Source of the DNA: Dehalococcoidia bacterium
GTDB lineage: Bacteria > Chloroflexota > Dehalococcoidia > GIF9 > AB-539-J10
Length of the DNA stretch: 9,018 nt
Direction: 5' to 3'
Assembly: GCA_029857995.1 (NCBI GenBank)
Contig: JAOUFZ010000059.1
Span: 1 to 9,018, forward strand
Of this stretch, positions 1 to 5,752 are shown in pieces (within the stretch, counting starts at the first letter, position 1; each line of letters opens with the position of its first letter). The notes under the pieces are model-generated. The model worked only from the letters and a program-made list of their open reading frames with translations. It made no database searches and was not told the origin of the DNA. The position numbers were made by a program, and so were the translations under genes.

Positions 1-200
1 GTAAGCAGCTTGGCAAAGATCTGCTCCTTGCCGATGAATTCGACAAACTCCCTGTACCAGACCTTCTTGTTGTAATCATCGAGAATCCTGGTCTTGCCCA
101 TCTTTTCGAAGAAGGCAATCGTCTTGTTCATGATGGCTCTAGATCTTTCGTCGGCTATAAGGCTTTTATATTTTTTGGGCTGTAGTAGATAATTCATCAT
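1..200 (-). CDS. probable acyl-CoA dehydrogenase, N-terminal fragment (runs off window)
   Basis: An open frame starts at ATG 200-198 and runs off the left edge; 66 codons are visible. A second ATG follows immediately (195-197). AAGGGAG lies a few bases upstream of the start on the minus strand, which supports translation. The peptide begins MMNYLLQPKKY and continues with 'DERSRAIMNKTIAFFEKMGK' and 'VWYREFVEFIGKEQIFAKLL'. From memory, this helical opening, ending in a short 'F..LL(TP)' segment, resembles the N-terminus of some acyl-CoA dehydrogenases, FAD enzymes that oxidise acyl-CoA thioesters in the cytoplasm. No FAD-binding or catalytic residue is visible because these lie further in, so the family is a moderate-confidence inference. 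The coding call itself is firmer. Confidence 0.55.
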   Translation of the reverse strand, partial: MMNYLLQPKKYKSLIADERSRAIMNKTIAFFEKMGKTRILDDYNKKVWYREFVEFIGKEQIFAKLL

Positions 201-305
201 TACTCCCTTCCTGCTCGGTTTTTCAAGAACTTTACTCAAATTAATGTATGCCAGTCAAGAATACTCTGCTATGCAGACAGGGAAAAAGGACCGTATCCTG
301 AATAA

Positions 306-578
306 CTGGTACGAGGTGAAGGCGTTACTGAAGACATCAGTAAACACGCCACGCCAGAGCCCAGGAAGTCGGGTACAATGACCTTTAAACTCATGCCGAA
401 TATCAATAAACGTTTGGAACAGATAGCACGTGACGGAGGGCGAGCTGGCACAGCCCATTTCGATTTCAAGGTTGCTCATAAGGGAGGCGAACCCTGCCCC
501 GTTTGCGGCTGCGTCATCGAGCGGGTCCCGGTGCAGAACCGCGGCAGCTACTTCTGTCCCCGATGCCAGCCTCTTTGA
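306..578 (+). pseudogene. Fpg/MutM C-terminal zinc-finger remnant (left copy)
   Basis: The frame is open from 306 (after a stop at 303-305) to TGA 576-578. The first ATG is at 378 and gives 66 residues. Numbered from that Met, C40-x2-C43 ... C60-x2-C63 form the four-cysteine zinc finger that closes formamidopyrimidine-DNA glycosylase. The linker 'GGEPCPVCG', the Arg in 'QNRGSYFCPRCQ' (the position that contacts DNA in the family) and the terminal 'CPRCQ' all match that family. A full Fpg is about 270 residues with a catalytic N-terminal Pro, and none of that domain is present here. No good ribosome site precedes 378. It is best read as a 3' gene fragment. A small free-standing zinc-finger protein is possible but less likely, because a second, frameshifted copy lies at 3309-3457. 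Confidence 0.6.
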
Positions 579-628
579 TTCCAGGCCTCTGGTATGAAAC
601 CGGCAGCGGCGGCATTTGCGCCAGCAAC
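447..628 (+). repeat. left flanking direct repeat (fpg 3' end plus tRNA-like tail)
   Basis: This segment is collinear with 3309-3489. Over 447-569 versus 3309-3430 I count eight substitutions and one single-base deletion (about 93% identity). After a stretch of equal length with little similarity, the copies match again at 600-628 versus 3461-3489 (23 of 29), and the distance between the two blocks is 31 bases in both copies. The second block, read on the minus strand, resembles a degraded tRNA T-arm and acceptor end (much better preserved in the right copy). The two repeats bracket the radical SAM/Cys-tail operon, about 2.7 kb between them. Confidence 0.8.
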
Positions 629-741
629 TAGAGGCTTCCCAATCCCTTGGTTCATCTAGGCGTATCTTTCACCCTATGAATAGCTTTGCCAATCCCCCAG
701 TGAACCCCTAAGCTATCCTCAAGCTTCACTAAGCTAGCAAG
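579..741. other. intergenic stretch upstream of the radical SAM operon
   Basis: No coding frame is supported here. The left part (600-628) is the degraded tRNA-like tail of the left repeat. The right part contains three (T/C)AAGCT copies at 709-714, 720-725 and 730-735, just upstream of the -10 element. The outer two sit in an identical 8-mer CTAAGCTA (708-715 and 729-736), 21 bases apart. They could form an activator site where the -35 would lie, but this is only a pattern. Confidence 0.5.
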
Positions 742-750
742 TGGTATAAT
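742..750 (+). promoter_or_regulatory. extended -10 promoter of the radical SAM operon
   Basis: TGGTATAAT is a full-consensus -10 (745-750) with the TGn extension. No -35 close to TTGACA lies 17 bases upstream, which is usual for extended -10 promoters or activator-dependent ones. Transcription would start near 757, leaving a leader of about 58 bases before the ATG at 815. Confidence 0.6.
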
Positions 751-814
751 CAGGAATAGGATTTAGTTCATAAATTGATAAGATAGTTTGGCGTTATGAA
801 AAAGAGGGGTATAA

Positions 815-2110
815 ATGAGTGAACAAGGAGTTAAGCATATAACAGTACCAGGACTCAGGTTACATCTAAGAAGGGACCCTAACCACAACATTCTTTGGAT
901 AAACAGCCAGAAAGTATTAATACTTAATGCCACAGCAGCTGATTATGTTGAAGCGTACATTGATGCTATGCGCTCTACCCCACAATTTGACCAGGGGGTG
1001 GTTAGGTCTAAGATTACGAAAGTGATAGAAGAGAAATACCCCACGGTTACCAAGGAGAGAATACTCAGCGACTTTGATACTTTATATGCTCAAATCCTTG
1101 GGATAGCTGAGAATAAATGTCCGGTTTATGACCTGGGAATCGGACAGCAAGTTATAGATGTAAATAAACTAACCGCGCCACCAAGAGTAGACCTGGCACT
1201 AACTTATAGATGCAATAATAAATGTTCATTCTGCTATACAGGGGGCTCGCATAAGACTAAGGAATTAGAAACTACAGATTGGACACAAATACTCGATAAG
1301 CTTTGGAAAGCCGGGGTACCTCAAGTAGTATTTACCGGTGGAGAGCCCACATTAAGAGATGACCTGGTCCCACTGGTAAGTCATGCTGAAGAGTTCGTGA
1401 CTGGCTTAGTTACCAATGGACGTTTACTACATAAGCTATCTAAAAGCTTAAACGAGGCAAGCTTAGATTATGTGCAAGTTAGTATTGAATCCAATTCCCA
1501 GTCTATACACGATGAGATGACTGGTGTGGTCAACTCTTGGGCAGAGACTGTAAATGGAATCCGGGTAGCAGTAAAAGAAGGTTTAAATGTCTATACCAAT
1601 ACTACCCTTACCAAGCGTAATGCGGATCATTTTACTTCTACTATAGAATTTTTGGCCTCCCTGGGGGTTAAAGGTATAGCTTGTAATGGTCTAATATGTA
1701 GTGGCTTAGGGTGCAAGGCAATTGAGGAGGATGGGCTAAATGAGGAAATGTTAAAGGGCATCCTACAAAATGCCTGTGAAAAAGCTAAAGAGCTAAAGAT
1801 AGAGTTTAACTGGTATACACCCACTTGCTACAAGAAGTTGAATCCTATGGACTTAGGCTTAGGAACAAAAAGCTGCTCAGCTGCTCAGTATAATGTGACC
1901 ATTGAACCAGATGGGACTGTTATTCCGTGTCAGTCACTCTTCAACCACAAAATGGGGCATATCAAAACGGATAGCTGGGAAAAGATCTGGGGGGATAAGT
2001 TTGCGAGGAAGATTAGAAATCACTACTTCATTAGCGATGAATGTAAGTCCTGCAGTTTACTGGAGACTTGCGGGGGTAGCTGTCCCTTAGCAACCGGAGA
2101 ATTGAAATGA
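815..2110 (+). CDS. radical SAM/SPASM peptide-maturase-like enzyme with PqqD-like N-terminal domain
   Basis: The protein has 431 residues. The start at 815 follows GAGGGG with a 5-base spacer. Residues ~8-100 ('ILWINSQKVLILNATAADY' ... 'ITKVIEEKYP' ... 'ERILSDFDTLYAQI') look like a PqqD-type RiPP recognition element, the domain that binds precursor peptides. Radical SAM core: C133-x3-C137-x2-C140, GGEP at 175-178, then a TIM-barrel-like run ('LVTNGRLL', 'VQVSIES'). The C-terminal SPASM motif is C354-x12-G-x4-C372 ... C410-x2-C413-x5-C419-x3-C423, for auxiliary Fe-S clusters. The final cysteine of the usual seven-cysteine SPASM pattern is absent, as the chain ends eight residues later. SPASM enzymes of this build install thioether, C-C or related crosslinks in ribosomal peptides. 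The stop overlaps the next gene by ATGA, so the neighbour is the natural substrate candidate. Base composition is AT-richer than the flanks. The family level is secure; the substrate is inferred. Confidence 0.9.
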   Translation: MSEQGVKHITVPGLRLHLRRDPNHNILWINSQKVLILNATAADYVEAYIDAMRSTPQFDQGVVRSKITKVIEEKYPTVTKERILSDFDTLYAQILGIAENKCPVYDLGIGQQVIDVNKLTAPPRVDLALTYRCNNKCSFCYTGGSHKTKELETTDWTQILDKLWKAGVPQVVFTGGEPTLRDDLVPLVSHAEEFVTGLVTNGRLLHKLSKSLNEASLDYVQVSIESNSQSIHDEMTGVVNSWAETVNGIRVAVKEGLNVYTNTTLTKRNADHFTSTIEFLASLGVKGIACNGLICSGLGCKAIEEDGLNEEMLKGILQNACEKAKELKIEFNWYTPTCYKKLNPMDLGLGTKSCSAAQYNVTIEPDGTVIPCQSLFNHKMGHIKTDSWEKIWGDKFARKIRNHYFISDECKSCSLLETCGGSCPLATGELK

Positions 2111-3315
2111 GAAGAGTCTTATTGATAACTGCTGTATTTCTTATTACTTTAACTTTGCTGCCTATTCCGATATGTGCTGATACTGGTACTTATGAAATAC
2201 TGAATTACACAGTTGAACTAACTCCATCAAGTGATGGTAGTGTAAATATGACATACTACCAGGAATGGCTATGCACTGGGGGTCATATACCTTGGGTAAC
2301 GGTCGGTACTGCAAATAGCAATTTTGATATAACAAGTACTGGAGGCAATGTTGAATCTGCCAGAGATGATAGTAGCGGGGGTTGGCAGGGAGTCTACCTA
2401 ACACTAGATAAAGATTATACTTCTGGTGAGACATTTGCCATATCTTTTTCAATAATCCAGCGAAACCTCTTAGAAAGGTTAACCAACGAAGGAAAGTGGA
2501 GGATAGATTTCACCCCCGGATGGTATGATAATTGCGTTACAGATAACCTCACTATTACGTTAGACTCACCAGTGCCAGTTAGCTCATATAATTTTGCACC
2601 TCAGCCTGCTCAAGTAATAGACAATATCGTCACCTGGCAAACCAGTTTAGATAGAGGAGATAGGTTCAACGTTAGAATGGAATCTTATGACGGAAGTTTT
2701 CTTCAACCTGCAGAACCTACTGGTCCGAGCTTTAACTGGTGGTGGGTATTGATACCCACTTTTATAGTTGGTCTTTTAATTGTTGGCTTTGTTCGAAGTA
2801 GAAAAAGAGAAGGACCTTCTACTTCGGAAGAGTATATCTTTGATGAGAAGGGTAATTTAGATGATAGGTTAAAAGAGGCAAAGGAGAAGTGGGATAAAGA
2901 TAAGAAAGATACTAAGTTCTCTGATATCGAACAAGCTAGATTTGATGAGTTTGTGGATGAGAAGAAGTTAGAATCTGATGTTAATGGAAACTACTTCTAC
3001 AATGGTAACTTCATTAACCCTTGGATATTATTCTGGGCTTTAACCAGTCTTCCTTACCGTAAACCTAATATGGATGTAGCTACAACGAGAGGTGCAGCAA
3101 CTAGAGGCGGTTCATCTTGTGTTGCCGTTTCCTGTGCTTGTGTAGCATGTGCTTGTGCCTGTGCTTGTGCATGCGCAGGAGGTGGTGCTGCCGGTTGTGC
3201 AAAGAAACTGGATTATTACGATGGCATAGAACCCGGAGAGGCGGACCACATTAGGGGGAATTCCAATCCAGCCAGCGGGTCTGGAGAGGAGAATACGAAG
3301 GCGAAATCGGCATAG
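2107..3315 (+). CDS. membrane protein with cytoplasmic Cys-Ala ladder, putative radical SAM substrate
   Basis: The protein has 402 residues. Its ATG overlaps the radical SAM stop (ATGA, 2107-2110), with GGAGA six bases upstream. Residues 1-24 are a signal peptide (basic MRR, hydrophobic core, cleavage after 'PICA'). Residues 25-207 form a beta-rich extracytoplasmic domain of unrecognised family, reminiscent in layout of DUF2207 proteins. One membrane span lies at 209-228, followed by RSRKRE, which places the C-terminus in the cytoplasm. Next come a charged, probably helical stretch (243-292) and a hydrophobic patch (302-315). The tail starts with GGSS and carries nine Cys at 338-364, eight within CVAVSCACVACACACACAC, then GGGAAGC. 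Such a ladder next to a SPASM enzyme suggests post-translational modification; this is inference. The last ~35 residues are compositionally different, and the TAG stop lies in the right flanking repeat, so the native C-terminus may have been altered. Confidence 0.85.
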   Translation: MRRVLLITAVFLITLTLLPIPICADTGTYEILNYTVELTPSSDGSVNMTYYQEWLCTGGHIPWVTVGTANSNFDITSTGGNVESARDDSSGGWQGVYLTLDKDYTSGETFAISFSIIQRNLLERLTNEGKWRIDFTPGWYDNCVTDNLTITLDSPVPVSSYNFAPQPAQVIDNIVTWQTSLDRGDRFNVRMESYDGSFLQPAEPTGPSFNWWWVLIPTFIVGLLIVGFVRSRKREGPSTSEEYIFDEKGNLDDRLKEAKEKWDKDKKDTKFSDIEQARFDEFVDEKKLESDVNGNYFYNGNFINPWILFWALTSLPYRKPNMDVATTRGAATRGGSSCVAVSCACVACACACACACAGGGAAGCAKKLDYYDGIEPGEADHIRGNSNPASGSGEENTKAKSA

Positions 3316-3457
3316 CCCATTTTGATTTCAAGGTTGCTCATAGGGGAGGCGAACCCTGCCCGTTTGCGGCTGCGTCATCGAGCGGGTCCCGGTGCAGAAC
3401 CGAGGCACCTGCTTCTGCCCACGATGCCAGGGTCTCAGACCTAGGCGCTCAAAGTAA
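3309..3457 (+). pseudogene. Fpg/MutM C-terminal zinc-finger remnant (right copy, frameshifted)
   Basis: This is the second copy of the zinc-finger sequence at 447-578. Read from 3309 it gives 'GIAHFDFKVAHRGGEPC', then one C of the CCCC run is missing (near 3359-3361), which throws the frame. Restoring it would give the CPVCG ... CFCPRCQ finger and a tail ending at TAA 3455-3457. Upstream the frame is closed by TAG 3252-3254, so there is no catalytic domain. It is clearly a dead fragment. Its first bases also encode the end of the Cys-tail membrane protein in another frame. Confidence 0.75.
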
Positions 3458-3489
3458 AAGCTGGCAGCGGCTGGATTTGAACCAGCGAC
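3309..3489 (+). repeat. right flanking direct repeat (fpg 3' end plus tRNA-like tail)
   Basis: This is the partner of 447-628, in the same orientation and with the same internal spacing. Similarity begins abruptly at 3309/447: the sequences just upstream (3240-3308 versus 380-446) are unrelated, which marks a junction. A C-to-T difference (451 versus 3313) creates the TAG that ends the preceding membrane protein. Confidence 0.8.
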
Positions 3490-3490
3490 C
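3462..3490 (-). pseudogene. tRNA 3'-end remnant (T arm and acceptor strand)
   Basis: On the minus strand this reads GGTC, then a perfect T arm (stem GCTGG / CCAGC with loop TTCAAAT), then an acceptor-like CGCTGCC followed by A. The genomic bases after that are GC, so CCA is not encoded. I found no matching 5' acceptor strand (GGCAGCG) or convincing D and anticodon arms in the ~70 bases on the 5' side, so this is not a complete tRNA gene. tRNA 3' ends are common integration targets, which fits its position at the edge of a flanking repeat. Confidence 0.5.
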
Positions 3491-3849
3491 AAGGGCATAT
3501 GAGATTACAGAGCTAAAAGGCAGAGACCGCTCGCCTCCTTTCCCGGTGATTCTAGCAAATCCACGCACCAAGGTCTACATTCTATGTAAATACAATTGTA
3601 TTTACAAATTTAACAAAAGAACATAAGGTTAAATTTCAAGAACTAGCACGTTTATCACCCTCTCCTGGGGGTTGGGGAAGGAGATGAAAAAACAAAAAAG
3701 TCTCCCGAAATGAGAAGGATTGCAGGTCTTCATGAGTTGTAAGTTGGAATAGGCTTGGTTCAGGTCAGGTGAGTGTTGCGAAAGCTATTGTTCTGCCGGA
3801 TGGAAAGTCGTGATAGTAGTTGCCTGATGGAACAGTTCTTTAATAACCA
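3491..3849. other. non-coding stretch between the cassette and the toroid gene
   Basis: No gene is supported. It holds the 22-bp palindrome described separately and a purine-rich stretch around 3670-3710. Frames are short and interrupted, and none has a ribosome site with a convincing product. Confidence 0.5.
3585..3606. promoter_or_regulatory. perfect 22-bp palindrome, operator-like
   Basis: The left arm TGTAAATACAA is followed directly by its exact reverse complement. The centre is TACA-AT-TGTA, which fits the TACAnnTGTA core known for BlaI/MecI/CopY-type repressors. No such repressor, and no gene starting just downstream on either strand, is present in the window, so the target is unknown. 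It may be a relic operator. Confidence 0.45.
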
Positions 3850-3881
3850 GCGAGGGGATGGAAATAATCCCATCCCCTCGC
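3850..3881 (-). terminator. 12-bp hairpin downstream of the toroid gene
   Basis: GCGAGGGGATGG pairs perfectly with CCATCCCCTCGC across an 8-base loop. It lies about 30 bases past the stop of the minus-strand toroid gene, the right place for its transcription end. The minus-strand sequence after the stem (TGGTTATTAAAG) has only a weak T run, so the terminator is strong in stem but atypical in tail. Confidence 0.6.
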
Positions 3882-3910
3882 AACATTTCCGTTAGGGTCC
3901 GCGGTTCAGC

Positions 3911-5446
3911 CTACTTCTTCTTGATAATGCGCACCACGTCTTCGCCCTCGATGGGCGTGCCATCAAATTCCGCTTTCAGGTTACCTGTCAGGTGCAGTAC
4001 CACAACATCCCCGTCGTTAACGGGACCCAGCATAGCCACTATTGCTTGAGCGTCAAACTTCAGGCTCAGGTCAGTAAACCCGTCGGGCCCAGCCAGGGGG
4101 TCACCAGCTGTTCCCACATCCTCAAGTGCCCATCGCAACGGCGCAACGCCTTCAAGAAGTATGGTTGCCGGGTCAATCTGAGTGACATCGAAGTCCTCGG
4201 TGCCCAAGATCGCTACAGGCAGCACACCCTTCTCGTTGACATTGAGTGGGTTTGGCCAGGACATGGGCTTGATATCTACTGAGACCTCGATTTCGGCGGG
4301 CGGTGCTACCTTTTCCAGGGTCAGGAGGGCCCACGCCGTGGAAAGCATTTCATCCCCCCAGTAGTCAAAGGGCCAGTACCCGTCCAGATTCTGGCTCTCA
4401 ACTATTATGGTGGAGAATTCGTCAAACCAGTCAACAGGACTAGCATCGACGGTGATTTCATCAATACCCATCCTCGTCAAGCCCTTCATTACACAGAACA
4501 TTGACTGGTAGTGGGCGGGACGGAACCCGGGGTCCGAATTATTGTCGTTCCAGTGCCGCTCTATGTAGTTAACGGCGTCAATTACCCTCTGGATAGCCGG
4601 CGAATCACCATAGAAAGCCATCTGGTAGATAAGGTTGCCGGTCTTGAGGATGTTTACCCAGTTCCCGGGCCAATCATAACCCGAGCCACCATCATCGGAA
4701 TCGCCGTCAACATCGTTTTGAATATAGTCTATCCAGATGTTTAGTTCATCCTTGACAAAGGCGGGTATATTTGCGTTGAACCCGTAGGCTGCCGACTCGG
4801 CGAAGTCCAGGCCAAGCACAGCATAGCCAGAGTTTGAGTTGTCAGCCCATCCTTCGTCTTCATAGCCACCGTAACCCCAGCCACCTTCCGACGAGAAGCT
4901 GTCGCCCTGGCTCCAGGCGAGGAAGTCCACGGCGTCTTGGACTACGTCTCCAAGTGCCATTCCATCAATGGGGCTTCCCAGCGCTGGAACTACTATGCTG
5001 GGGTCTCTGGTGCCGACGAGAGCCATCAGGGCGATGCCCGTGCTGTAGGAAACGTAGAAACCGTCATAAAAAGATATACCTTCTCCATTGCCGTTTGTGT
5101 CAGGGTCACCAGCAGGCTGCAGTCCAATGGGGACTATATGCGCTTGGCTGTACAGGTAGTTGAGCCCGGCCGTTACGTTTGCACTGTATGCATACTCAGG
5201 GTCAAAGGGAGAATCATATCCCAGCTCAAAAGCCCGGTCCTCCAGTTTGATAAGGGCTAGCCCGGTATGGCCAACGTAGTCATAATCACCCCACGAGCCA
5301 TCCGCATTCTGAACTGATGCCAGCCATCCAATGCCGGCTTCGATGGAGTCCTCGATATCCTCCGGCTCAGCTGCCTGAACAGGAAATGACATCAGAGCTA
5401 GTAACATGACCACTGCTAGAATAAGGCCAAATATTCTTTTTTTCAA
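3911..5446 (-). CDS. secreted alpha/alpha-toroid (prenyltransferase/squalene-cyclase fold) protein
   Basis: The protein has 511 residues. The start is TTG at 5446-5444, set by AAGGAGG (5461-5455) with an 8-base spacer and followed at once by a signal peptide MKKRIFGLILAVVMLLALMS, with cleavage near residues 25-26. Residues ~28-380 carry toroid-type repeats with Q..DGSW/Q..DGYW turns (46-52, 352-358) and 'EGGWGYGGYEDEGW' (187-200), as in the terpenoid cyclase/prenyltransferase fold. I see no DxDD cyclase motif and no prenyltransferase zinc ligands, so it is probably a binding or structural relative rather than an enzyme. Residues ~386-510 form a C-terminal beta domain beginning 'VSVDIKPMSWPNPLNVNEKG', often found on secreted Chloroflexota and archaeal proteins. 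Acidic, Gly/Asp-rich loops (245-256) could bind calcium. No anchor or sorting signal is seen. A structured RNA leader lies upstream. Confidence 0.85.
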   Translation of the reverse strand: MKKRIFGLILAVVMLLALMSFPVQAAEPEDIEDSIEAGIGWLASVQNADGSWGDYDYVGHTGLALIKLEDRAFELGYDSPFDPEYAYSANVTAGLNYLYSQAHIVPIGLQPAGDPDTNGNGEGISFYDGFYVSYSTGIALMALVGTRDPSIVVPALGSPIDGMALGDVVQDAVDFLAWSQGDSFSSEGGWGYGGYEDEGWADNSNSGYAVLGLDFAESAAYGFNANIPAFVKDELNIWIDYIQNDVDGDSDDGGSGYDWPGNWVNILKTGNLIYQMAFYGDSPAIQRVIDAVNYIERHWNDNNSDPGFRPAHYQSMFCVMKGLTRMGIDEITVDASPVDWFDEFSTIIVESQNLDGYWPFDYWGDEMLSTAWALLTLEKVAPPAEIEVSVDIKPMSWPNPLNVNEKGVLPVAILGTEDFDVTQIDPATILLEGVAPLRWALEDVGTAGDPLAGPDGFTDLSLKFDAQAIVAMLGPVNDGDVVVLHLTGNLKAEFDGTPIEGEDVVRIIKKK

Positions 5447-5616
5447 TTTTCTTTCCTCCTTATTTTGTTTTGTTATTCCTTTCGCTTAAATTAGTCTTTC
5501 TGTTGCCTTATGCCCTCATCGACCCCGAATCAGGTCACACTCTACCGGCAGCACATAAAGCCTTCAAGGGTTAATTTGCTGTTTACAGTAAACCTATACC
5601 CCGTCCCTTCGTAAAG
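5447..5616. other. long 5' leader region of the toroid gene
   Basis: This is the segment between the upstream terminator-like hairpin and the TTG start. It holds the AAGGAGG ribosome site (5461-5455) and a short dyad GTTTAC-A-GTAAAC (5581-5593). A weak alternative minus-strand promoter (TTGAAG, 17-base spacer, TAGAGT) can be drawn here, but it matches consensus poorly. No coding frame is supported. Confidence 0.45.
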
Positions 5617-5646
5617 CAGAAAAACCGACCTGAAGAAGGTCGGTTT
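5617..5646 (-). terminator. intrinsic terminator or attenuator upstream of the toroid gene
   Basis: On the minus strand AAACCGACC pairs with GGTCGGTTT across a 7-base loop (5646-5638 with 5630-5622), and the stem runs into TTTTT. The U run is on the minus strand only. It sits about 75 bases after a near-consensus minus-strand promoter and 170 bases before the toroid start. That is the position of an attenuator, or of the end of a short independent RNA. Confidence 0.7.
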
Positions 5647-5718
5647 CACTATTGGCTCCCCGCCACCCGAGTGACCATTTTAGGGTAGCGGTTCACTGCC
5701 TCTTGCTTACTCAGTAAC
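5617..5718 (-). ncRNA. candidate structured leader RNA or small RNA of unknown class
   Basis: The predicted ~100-base transcript from the promoter at 5752-5724 contains a small hairpin TTAC-TGA-GTAA (5717-5707), then CCGCTACCC (5691-5683), which pairs with GGGTGGCGG (5668-5660) through nine pairs including one G-U. The loop of that helix holds TCACT (5674-5670), which can pair with AGTGA (5697-5693) just 5' of the helix. This is the order of an H-type pseudoknot. The terminator hairpin follows. The arrangement is riboswitch-like, but I cannot assign a known class. The 3' part 'GGTGGCGGGG..CC' vaguely recalls c-di-GMP-I aptamers, while the other conserved blocks of that class are missing. Confidence 0.45.
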
Positions 5719-5723
5719 ATAAG

Positions 5724-5752
5724 ATTTTAGCTCATTCGAACATCAATGTCAA
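5724..5752 (-). promoter_or_regulatory. sigma-70-type promoter reading toward the toroid gene
   Basis: Minus strand: TTGACA (5752-5747), a 17-base spacer, and TAAAAT (5729-5724). The -35 is a perfect consensus, the spacing ideal, and the -10 one base off. It is the best promoter match in the window. Transcription would start near 5718. Confidence 0.75.

Noticed and set aside
271..381. A 36-codon plus-strand frame overlapping the start of the Fpg remnant by ATGA
   Set aside because: There is no ribosome site and no recognisable sequence; the overlap is probably chance.
2162..2452. A 96-codon minus-strand frame inside the Cys-tail membrane protein gene
   Set aside because: It is antisense to a well-supported gene, is rich in Tyr, His and Gln from complementing that gene's codons, and has no start signal.
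3118..3200. The TGTGCTTGTGCC-type repetition as a plain DNA microsatellite
   Set aside because: The frame is kept, codons alternate between synonyms (TGT/TGC, GCT/GCC/GCA), and it sits beside a radical SAM gene, which points to selection on the protein.
3462..3560. A complete tRNA gene on the minus strand
   Set aside because: The T arm and acceptor 3' strand are clear, but no matching 5' acceptor strand, D arm or anticodon arm can be drawn.
4834..5260. Two overlapping plus-strand frames of over 100 codons inside the toroid gene
   Set aside because: They are antisense shadows of a clearly coding gene with signal peptide and ribosome site; the peptides are Arg/Cys/Ser-rich and unrecognisable.
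5655..5718. Calling the leader RNA a c-di-GMP-I riboswitch
   Set aside because: Only a short 3' stretch resembles that class; the conserved GGCAAACC-like and GACGCAAAGCC-like blocks and the GNRA-capped helix are missing.
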